A stretch of DNA of 10,384 nucleotides from Gemmatimonadales bacterium UBA2960 (GTDB taxonomy: Bacteria; Gemmatimonadota; Gemmatimonadetes; Longimicrobiales; Gaopeijiaceae). Positions 1 to 5,244 of this stretch are shown in pieces. Location: positions 1 to 10,384 of the forward strand of contig DEBI01000062.1 of assembly GCA_002348465.1 (NCBI GenBank), read 5' to 3'. Both the position numbers and the translations under genes were made by a program. Positions within the stretch are counted from its first letter, which is position 1, and every line of letters starts with the position of its first letter. Under the pieces are notes generated by a model. That model did no database searches. It saw only the letters and a list, made by a program, of their open reading frames with translations, and was not told the origin of the DNA.

Positions 1-1071
1 TTTGTAGAAACCTTTCGTGCTTGGACTCGGCACAGTGCTCCTCAGGGCCTCTACTGGAGACTCGCCCGAGATATACCAATAAGAGCTCCTGCCACCGCTC
101 CATGGATGTATAGAGAGGCGCTAGATCTGGAACTGGAGGACGCGCAAGGACAGCGCTACAGCGCCACGCTCCCGTATCTGGAGCCTAACACGGTGTCCAT
201 TGAGCTTGGTGAAGAGGAGCTTTACCCTGGATTTTCTGTTGTTATGGAGCGCTTCAACTTTAATGTCCTGCGCCCGGATGACGGACGACGGGTCGTCCTG
301 CTTCAATGGCTTGATTTTGAGTATGAGCTGATTCAGGACGTTATGGACCTGATCGCATACAGCGAGGCTCAAGATCTGCTGGACCACACATTAGTGATTG
401 ATGTGACAGCCTCGAGTGGTGGTTCGAGGGGTGCGTATGCTATTCAACGTCTTGTCGATAGGCCGTTCCGGACGACCTTTGGCAACCTTCGCATTAGTGA
501 CGCCGCTATTGAAATGATCGAAGAATGGGCGGTAGAGCCCGACCGCGATGTTCCGGAGGTTTTCGGCCTCAACGAAAGCCGTTCATGGCTTCATGCCTGG
601 GCTCAAACGAGCGCCAAGCAGGACGTCGAGGCCGGGCTGGCCTACACTCGTGCAACACCGTTTAAGCTCGCGCACCTTCCGCACACCTCAGAGGATGGAA
701 TCCTCACGCCGGCGCCGGTTCATTACACTGGTCCTGTAGCTATCATCGGCGGACCAAACGGTGGTTCACATCTTGATCAATTTGTCTCGATGTTTGCCGA
801 TAACGGCCTCGCATTCACGATTGGAATGCCCACTGGCGGGTATAGCAATACGTGGGAGGCAGAGGAGACACTCTATTTTCCTGGTACAACTCAACCCGTT
901 GTCCAGTTCATGTGGAATGTTGGACACACCCTGCGGCCGAATGGAGAAATCCTCGAAGGAAATGCCGTGCAGCCAGAGGTGTACGTACCCCTGACTCGGG
1001 AAAATTTCCGGACCTACCATCGCGATCTACTGGGAGCAGCCTTGGATAGGTTGAGCCGACCAGTGAGCTGA
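1..1071 (+). CDS. S41-family peptidase (C-terminal processing/tricorn-like), 5' end missing
   Basis: The reading frame is open from base 1 to the TGA at 1069-1071, so the gene starts upstream of the window. The ATG at 106 lies inside the protein and should not be taken as the start. The visible part resembles the core domain of S41 serine peptidases. A strand followed by an Asp and a Gly-rich turn (LVIDVTASSGGS, bases 391-426) matches the usual 'DLRxNxGG' element. GGPNGGSHLDQF holds the likely nucleophile Ser (codon 766-768). GMPTGG and EGNAVQPEVYVPL match the late family motifs. The catalytic Lys of CtpA/Prc, 25 residues after the Ser, is replaced by Tyr (GMPTGGYS). If active, the protein would more likely use a tricorn-type Ser/His/Glu arrangement, but the region that would carry the His may be off the window. 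A signal peptide cannot be assessed. The gene converges on the CDGSH gene with 10 bases between stop codons. Family assignment is fairly sure; substrate is unknown. Confidence 0.8.
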   Translation, partial: FVETFRAWTRHSAPQGLYWRLARDIPIRAPATAPWMYREALDLELEDAQGQRYSATLPYLEPNTVSIELGEEELYPGFSVVMERFNFNVLRPDDGRRVVLLQWLDFEYELIQDVMDLIAYSEAQDLLDHTLVIDVTASSGGSRGAYAIQRLVDRPFRTTFGNLRISDAAIEMIEEWAVEPDRDVPEVFGLNESRSWLHAWAQTSAKQDVEAGLAYTRATPFKLAHLPHTSEDGILTPAPVHYTGPVAIIGGPNGGSHLDQFVSMFADNGLAFTIGMPTGGYSNTWEAEETLYFPGTTQPVVQFMWNVGHTLRPNGEILEGNAVQPEVYVPLTRENFRTYHRDLLGAALDRLSRPVS

Positions 1072-1081
1072 CCAACCGCCG

Positions 1082-1294
1082 TCAGTGGTTTGCGAGTTCA
1101 TGCTCCCAGGGGTGACGATTGTGTGCCCCGTCGCAGAAGGGCTTGTTTGCAGAAAGTCCACAACGGCATAGGAAGAAAGGCTTTCCTTCACGCGTTTCGA
1201 TCTTTTCACCCTCATGATCGATCAAGGTAATTGGACCTTCGACCTTGTATGATCCGGTTTCTGAGACGGTGATTTGTATTTTCGGTTCAGGCAT
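1082..1294 (-). CDS. CDGSH-type [2Fe-2S] iron-sulfur protein, 70 aa
   Basis: This small minus-strand gene encodes a single CDGSH (mitoNEET-like) zinc-finger/iron-sulfur domain. The motif CRCGLSANKPFCDGAH (residues 43-58) fits the family pattern exactly, and Cys43, Cys45, Cys54 and His58 are the expected ligands of a [2Fe-2S] cluster. The family takes part in electron or cluster transfer; no enzyme activity can be assigned here. The open frame continues upstream to 1537, but that part runs antisense through the start of ispG and has no family likeness. I therefore start at ATG 1292-1294 (MPEPKIQ), which gives a normal length for a stand-alone bacterial CDGSH protein. No convincing Shine-Dalgarno sequence precedes this ATG, so translation may be leaderless or weak. 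The protein lacks a signal peptide or membrane segment and should be cytoplasmic. It is divergent from ispG, itself an Fe-S enzyme. Confidence 0.85.
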   Translation of the reverse strand: MPEPKIQITVSETGSYKVEGPITLIDHEGEKIETREGKPFFLCRCGLSANKPFCDGAHNRHPWEHELANH

Positions 1295-1326
1295 TAGGGC
1301 TGATGATTCGAGTGGATAGTGGTCAT

Positions 1327-1349
1327 CAAGACCCCTTGTTGGGGTCTTG
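1327..1349. repeat. Perfect 9-bp inverted repeat in the divergent CDGSH/ispG gap
   Basis: CAAGACCCC (1327-1335) and GGGGTCTTG (1341-1349) are exact reverse complements around a 5-base loop, TTGTT. The hairpin lies 32 bases upstream of the CDGSH start and 87 bases upstream of the ispG start. No T-run follows on either strand, so it does not look like an ordinary intrinsic terminator. It could be an operator shared by the two divergent genes or a 5'-leader structure; the sequence does not decide which. Confidence 0.55.
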
Positions 1350-1436
1350 GTTCCGGCTTGGTTGTCTGCGTGCGCCCCGGTAGATTTCTCTTGGCTGTTG
1401 TTGGCAGGCTTCCCCAAGCCGTATTCAAGGCGGGCG

Positions 1437-2651
1437 ATGATCCCTGAACGCAGGAAGACCGTGGCTGTCGATGTTGGAGGTGTCCGCATAGGCGGCGATG
1501 CTCCGGTGATAGTCCAGTCCATGACGAACACAGACACTGCCGACGTGCAGTCGACGTGCGATCAGATCTCACTTCTAGCGGAAGCGGGTAGTCAGTTAGT
1601 TCGGATAACCGTCAACAATCATGAGGCGGCACAAGCCGTCCCAGAGATCGTATCGCGGCTTCGCGCGGCAGGTAACGAAACACCGATCGTGGGAGACTTC
1701 CATTATAACGGTCATCTTCTGCTGACCCAGTATCCCGAATGTGCCCGGTCGCTCTCCAAGTTGCGCATCAACCCTGGAAACGTAGGAACAAAACACCGGG
1801 ACGCTAATTTCACGCAAATCGTTGAGGTGGCGATAGAATACGACAAGCCTGTGCGCATAGGTGTCAATTGGGGATCACTCGATCAGCGGCTTTTGACCGA
1901 GCTCATGGATGAGAACGCTAGTCGTGATGAGCCGGCTGACGCAGCAGATGTAATGCTGGAAGCATTGGTGGAGAGCGCGCTTCGCTCTGCCGCGCTTGCA
2001 GAAGATGTTGGATTGGCTCACGACCGCATTGTCTTATCGACCAAGGTTTCTTCCGTGCCCGAGCTGCATCAGGTGTACAGGATGCTTTCGAGAAGGTCCG
2101 AATACCCTTTGCACTTGGGACTAACTGAGGCAGGACTTGGTGCGAAGGGCATCGTTAATACTACGGCAGGGCTTGCACCGCTCCTGATGGAAGGCATCGG
2201 TGATACAATTCGAGTTTCGCTAACGCCGACCCCCGGAGGTGACCGTGCTGAAGAGGTCAGGGTCGCTCAGCAGGTTCTGCAATCATTAGGTATCCGACAC
2301 TTTGAGCCCCAGGTGACCTCATGTCCTGGTTGTGGCCGAACGACTAGTACATTTTTTCAAGAGATGGCCGAAGACATCACGTCGTATATTCGTGAGATGA
2401 TGCCTAGCTGGAAGAAATCCTTTCCAGGTGTCGAACAAATGGATGTTGCTGTCATGGGTTGTGTCGTGAACGGGCCAGGAGAGTCTAAACACGCCAACAT
2501 CGGTATCTCTCTGCCGGGCACATTTGAAGAGCCCAAGGCGCCGGTTTACATCGATGGAGAGCACCAACTCACATTGAAGGGCGAGGGGTTGGTGGAAGAG
2601 TTCAAAGAGATCCTTCACGATTATGTCGTCCGGACATACGGGCAGGCTTGA
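1437..2651 (+). CDS. ispG: 4-hydroxy-3-methylbut-2-enyl diphosphate synthase (flavodoxin/ferredoxin-dependent)
   Basis: IspG (GcpE) catalyses the penultimate step of the MEP isoprenoid pathway: reductive ring opening of 2-C-methyl-D-erythritol 2,4-cyclodiphosphate to HMBPP, in the cytoplasm, using a [4Fe-4S] cluster. The N-terminal TIM-barrel part is recognisable from GGVRIGGDAPVIVQSMTNTDT (split: VRIGG near residue 15, QSMTNTDT near 26) and KLRINPGNVG. The C-terminal cluster domain has SCPGCGR (Cys296, Cys299) and GCVVNGPGE (Cys342, Glu349), the complete 3Cys/1Glu ligand set. The Cys299-Cys342 spacing is about 11 residues longer than in E. coli, as in other roughly 400-residue IspG proteins. 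I choose ATG 1437 (404 aa) because AAGG at 1427-1430 is well spaced and MIPERRKTVAV matches the usual N terminus. A longer reading from TTG 1347 adds 30 unlike residues and runs through the upstream hairpin. A weak promoter-like pair (TTGGTT 1358, TAGATT 1381, spacer 17) lies upstream but is not convincing. Confidence 0.96.
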   Translation: MIPERRKTVAVDVGGVRIGGDAPVIVQSMTNTDTADVQSTCDQISLLAEAGSQLVRITVNNHEAAQAVPEIVSRLRAAGNETPIVGDFHYNGHLLLTQYPECARSLSKLRINPGNVGTKHRDANFTQIVEVAIEYDKPVRIGVNWGSLDQRLLTELMDENASRDEPADAADVMLEALVESALRSAALAEDVGLAHDRIVLSTKVSSVPELHQVYRMLSRRSEYPLHLGLTEAGLGAKGIVNTTAGLAPLLMEGIGDTIRVSLTPTPGGDRAEEVRVAQQVLQSLGIRHFEPQVTSCPGCGRTTSTFFQEMAEDITSYIREMMPSWKKSFPGVEQMDVAVMGCVVNGPGESKHANIGISLPGTFEEPKAPVYIDGEHQLTLKGEGLVEEFKEILHDYVVRTYGQA

Positions 2652-2779
2652 CACCTCTCAGGGCCACTAGCTCGGTAAGTGTCACTTTCATGAGACGTGT
2701 CCGTCCTCCGCAAAGGATTTTTGTGCCGGGTAACATAGTTGACCCCCCTGAATTCAAGGAAAAACTTCGGTTAACGTTA
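2652..2779. other. Intergenic region upstream of the sigma-54 promoter
   Basis: No gene is seen between the ispG stop and the next promoter. A weak terminator-like element lies at about 2704-2722: TCCT, a short loop, AGGA, then five T; its 4-bp stem is too short to be sure of. An imperfect 18-base dyad (2728-2745, GGGT...ACCC outer arms) is centred about 70 bases before the predicted sigma-54 start site, a possible activator-binding position. TGAATTCA at 2750-2757 is a perfect 8-base palindrome. GTTGACC occurs at 2738-2744 and again at 2815-2821. All of these are suggestive only. Confidence 0.3.
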
Positions 2780-2795
2780 TGGCACGACCCTTGCG
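2780..2795 (+). promoter_or_regulatory. Sigma-54 (RpoN) -24/-12 promoter
   Basis: TGGCACG-ACCC-TTGC at 2780-2794 matches the sigma-54 core consensus (TGGCAC, N5, TTGC) at every core base. The GG doublet is at 2781-2782 and the GC doublet at 2793-2794, with correct spacing. The flanking bases just before the T and after TTGC deviate from the wider consensus. The predicted transcription start is near 2806, giving a leader of about 35 bases before ATG 2841. Sigma-54 promoters need an ATP-dependent enhancer-binding activator, so the downstream two-gene envelope operon is inferred to be switched by such an activator. No activator gene lies in the window. Confidence 0.75.
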
Positions 2796-2840
2796 CTTAA
2801 ATGGGGCGAGATCGGTTGACCACGGAATAGGTTCGGGAAA

Positions 2841-3617
2841 ATGCCGCAAACGCGACTCGTGTTTAGGATCCGGAGATCTACTCAGGCCTTAGTGTTCGGA
2901 TTGGCCGTACTGACTTTCGGTGCCGCTCCGACACATGTACATGCCCAGAGTGGCGATGGATATCTTCTAAAGCGTCCGCGTATGACGTTGAAGTTCGAGT
3001 CCGGTTACGTATTTCAGGGCACGAATAGTGACATCTTCGACTTTGTGGTCGAGCAGCATACTCTTGGCCCTCAAGATTTTCAGGCTCCTTATTTTGGAGC
3101 TGAGTTGGGTTTTAGGGCAACCGAGAAGGTCGACCTAACGCTAACATTTGGTTTTCAGGAAGCCTCTAAACAGTCCGAATTCAGGGATTGGGTAGATGAG
3201 GATGATCTGCCGATCACACAAGTTACGGGGCTTTCGCAGATTCCCTTTACCGTAGGGACGAAGATTTATCCGTTTTCCCGGGGCCGTTCGATAGGGAGCT
3301 TTGCGTGGGTGCCAAGGATGGTGGCCCCATTCATCGGGTTATCGACGGGATTGGTCTCCTACACGTTTGAACAGTTCGGAGATTTTGTAGATCAGGACAC
3401 GTTCGACATTTTCTACGGTGATTTTCTGAGTGAAAACGTAGGATGGCTTACCCGGGCCTCGGCCGGACTGAACGTTTCTGTAGGCCCGCGCTTCCTGTTT
3501 TCATTAGAGGGTCGTTACAACTGGGCGCGGGCGAAGATGGATGGTGATTACTACGATTTCGGACGGATTGATCTTGACGGATTTCAACTGATCGGCGGAC
3601 TCGCCGTGCGCTTTTAG
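2841..3617 (+). CDS. Sec-exported small outer-membrane beta-barrel protein (hypothetical)
   Basis: This 258-residue protein has a typical Sec signal peptide: basic residues RLVFRIRR, a hydrophobic core around residues 16-29, and a likely signal peptidase I site after HVHA (Ala35/Gln36). The mature part alternates polar and aromatic/aliphatic residues in short strands separated by Gly/Asp turns (for example LTLTFGFQ, RASAGLNVSVG, FLFSLEGRYNW). It ends in a strand with C-terminal Phe (GLAVRF), the usual signature for outer-membrane insertion by the BAM complex. Size suggests a barrel of about 8 strands, OmpA/OmpW-like in architecture. I cannot name a specific family or ligand. The ribosome-binding site is poor (GGGAAA immediately before ATG). 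It is the first gene after the sigma-54 promoter and is followed 10 bases later by the second envelope gene, so the two are probably co-transcribed. Confidence 0.8.
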   Translation: MPQTRLVFRIRRSTQALVFGLAVLTFGAAPTHVHAQSGDGYLLKRPRMTLKFESGYVFQGTNSDIFDFVVEQHTLGPQDFQAPYFGAELGFRATEKVDLTLTFGFQEASKQSEFRDWVDEDDLPITQVTGLSQIPFTVGTKIYPFSRGRSIGSFAWVPRMVAPFIGLSTGLVSYTFEQFGDFVDQDTFDIFYGDFLSENVGWLTRASAGLNVSVGPRFLFSLEGRYNWARAKMDGDYYDFGRIDLDGFQLIGGLAVRF

Positions 3618-3627
3618 GGAGAGTGAC

Positions 3628-5157
3628 ATGAGAGCAGTGAATAGATTTCTTGGACTTTCGCTGTGGGCTGGCGGACTGTTTCTGGTAGCCCATGCCACCC
3701 CTATAACTGCTCAGTTGAGTGAGAGTGGTATGGACGCCAGATGGTTCCCTTTTATTGGCTGTTGGGAAGCGGTAGGAGCAGAGGAGGAAATCGGGCTTCT
3801 CTGCTTTGAGCCGATCGCTGAAAACGTCGAGGTAACTAACTACGTTGGTGGCGAGATAATGTCGGTGGAAATCCTCGCAGCAGATGGCGAGCCCCGTGAG
3901 GTAAGTGCCGAAGAGTGTGAGGGGTGGGAGAGCCTTGTTTTCTCTGAGGATGGCCGTCGAGCGTTCACGGTCACGGACTTCTTTTGTGGAGATTCTGAGG
4001 TTCGTGCCGGCACGGGTCTGATGACATTCCTGTCAGCAACCAGTTGGGCGGATATTCGAGCGCTCAACGTCGAGGGTGAGTCGGTTGCTTGGGTTCAAGA
4101 ATACCAACTGGCTAGCCCTAGCACGCTCCGCGAATACGAGATTGAGGATCCAGTCTCAGGGCGCGGCTTCATGGTACGCTCAGCTCGCATGGCGGCTTCC
4201 GCGTTGATCACGATAGAAGATGTGCTTGAGGCGTCGGCTGTAATGGATGATAAGGCTGTTGAAACGTGGGTCGTCCTGCAGGGCGATGATTTACGAGTCG
4301 ACGCTCAAGATCTCATGGTGCTCGCAGACGCGGGGGTATCGGAAGATCTCATAGACGCTGTGGTAGTGGTTTCTAATCCACAGGAGTTCATGGTTGAGGT
4401 CGGGTACGATGTGGATCGTTATGAGATAGATCCTTATCCGGTGCACTACCGTGGTTATATGTCGGCGGCCCGTTACTGGGGGCCAGCATGGGGAGCGGGC
4501 CGCTATTACGGGTATTCACCTTATTATGGCGGCTACGGTTATTACGACGGTTTCCACCGTTACGGATACTGGGGTGCGAGGCCTGGGTATGTCACTGTGA
4601 TACCAAGACGCAACGCGGGTGGAGCCGTGTACCGTGATGGGTATCGCCGCGGATCAAATGGTGCAGGTGAAGGTGTCCGGCGACGGGGCTATGGCCCGGA
4701 AGTTACCGATCCTGGTCGAGCATCTTCTGATGGTGGAAGCGGTGGAACGACTAGGAGGGCAAAGCCAAGGGGGCGCACGAGTGGCGAAGTCTCTCCTCAG
4801 GCGAGCCGAAGAGCTCCGGTTCAGCCGGGGCCACGCACCTTTGGCAGTGAAAGAGCGGGTAGCCAGGGTGAAGCGACTCGCCGGATTGCAACACGGCGAT
4901 CTGGATCGGAGTCGCTGGCGACCAATCGTGGAGTCACTCGTGTCCCTATCAGTCAAGAAACGATTAGGTCAGCGGCGCCGCAGAGTTATCGGCCGCCCCC
5001 TCCCGTGAATACCCGCACGCCTTTGCCCAGAGTGTCAAACCCTCGGATTCCATTAGCCAGCACTCGCCCAGCCCAGACACCCGTGATGTCGGGACCCGGG
5101 GCAAGAGTTCCGGCGCGCTCTTCCGGAGCAGTCCGAAGGCCTTCGGGTTCCAGATAG
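3628..5157 (+). CDS. Exported protein with Cys-containing N domain, Tyr/Gly-rich segment and Arg/Ser/Pro-rich tail (hypothetical)
   Basis: I do not recognise a named family for this 509-residue protein. A signal peptide (residues 1-28, hydrophobic core LSLWAGGLFLVAHA, likely cleavage after ITA) sends it to the envelope. Residues 29 to about 190 form an acidic, folded-looking domain with four cysteines (45, 59, 97, 120) that could make two disulfides. Residues of about 194-255 look helical (IEDVLEASAVMDDKAVETW, then DLMVLADAGVSEDLIDAV). Residues 273-321 are low complexity, with 14 Tyr in 49 positions and many Gly. The last 170 or so residues are rich in Arg, Ser, Pro and Gly, probably disordered and strongly basic. 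A good ribosome-binding site (GGAGAG, 3618-3623) directly follows the stop of the barrel gene, indicating an operon. The strong terminator at 5185 ends the unit. A surface or matrix-binding role is only a guess from composition. Confidence 0.8.
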   Translation: MRAVNRFLGLSLWAGGLFLVAHATPITAQLSESGMDARWFPFIGCWEAVGAEEEIGLLCFEPIAENVEVTNYVGGEIMSVEILAADGEPREVSAEECEGWESLVFSEDGRRAFTVTDFFCGDSEVRAGTGLMTFLSATSWADIRALNVEGESVAWVQEYQLASPSTLREYEIEDPVSGRGFMVRSARMAASALITIEDVLEASAVMDDKAVETWVVLQGDDLRVDAQDLMVLADAGVSEDLIDAVVVVSNPQEFMVEVGYDVDRYEIDPYPVHYRGYMSAARYWGPAWGAGRYYGYSPYYGGYGYYDGFHRYGYWGARPGYVTVIPRRNAGGAVYRDGYRRGSNGAGEGVRRRGYGPEVTDPGRASSDGGSGGTTRRAKPRGRTSGEVSPQASRRAPVQPGPRTFGSERAGSQGEATRRIATRRSGSESLATNRGVTRVPISQETIRSAAPQSYRPPPPVNTRTPLPRVSNPRIPLASTRPAQTPVMSGPGARVPARSSGAVRRPSGSR

Positions 5158-5184
5158 TTCATTTCGTAGGCTTTACAAGCATAG

Positions 5185-5218
5185 CAGGGCGGTGGTTTCT
5201 CCACCGCTCTGTTTTTTT
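5185..5218 (+). terminator. Rho-independent terminator
   Basis: CAGGGCGGTGG (5185-5195) pairs with CCACCGCTCTG (5201-5211) around the loop TTTCT, making an 11-bp stem with one G-U wobble. Seven T follow at 5212-5218. It lies 27 bases after the stop of the exported-protein gene and 26 bases before glnS, so it ends the envelope operon and isolates glnS from it. Any glnS promoter must therefore overlap or read from within this hairpin region, unless read-through supplies transcripts. Confidence 0.93.
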
Positions 5219-5244
5219 GGCTATTCTGCTTACTTTCTTGGGGT

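Noticed and set aside
106..108. ATG 106 as a true start of the peptidase gene.
   Set aside because: The frame is open to base 1, there is no signal peptide after this ATG, and the encoded residues begin inside the conserved architecture.
1358..1386. TTGGTT, 17 bases, TAGATT as an ispG promoter.
   Set aside because: Only 3 of 6 and 4 of 6 consensus matches, no better than chance in a gap of this size.
1407..1420. Small hairpin GGCTT-CCCC-AAGCC just before the ispG ribosome-binding site.
   Set aside because: A 5-bp stem is common by chance and nothing else suggests a riboswitch or attenuator.
1295..1537. Long N-terminal extension of the CDGSH gene up to 1537.
   Set aside because: The extension is antisense to the start of ispG, has low-complexity composition without family likeness, and the 70-residue version from 1294 matches the normal family length.
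4619..5008. A second plus-strand reading frame of 129 codons, in a frame different from the exported protein, with a rather protein-like composition (Leu, Val and Glu-rich helices).
   Set aside because: It starts in the middle of the exported-protein gene, lacks a convincing ribosome-binding site, and the host frame runs on cleanly to a stop 27 bases before a strong terminator. Out-of-frame reading of Arg/Ser/Gly codons easily yields such frames. A homologue search of this frame would settle it.
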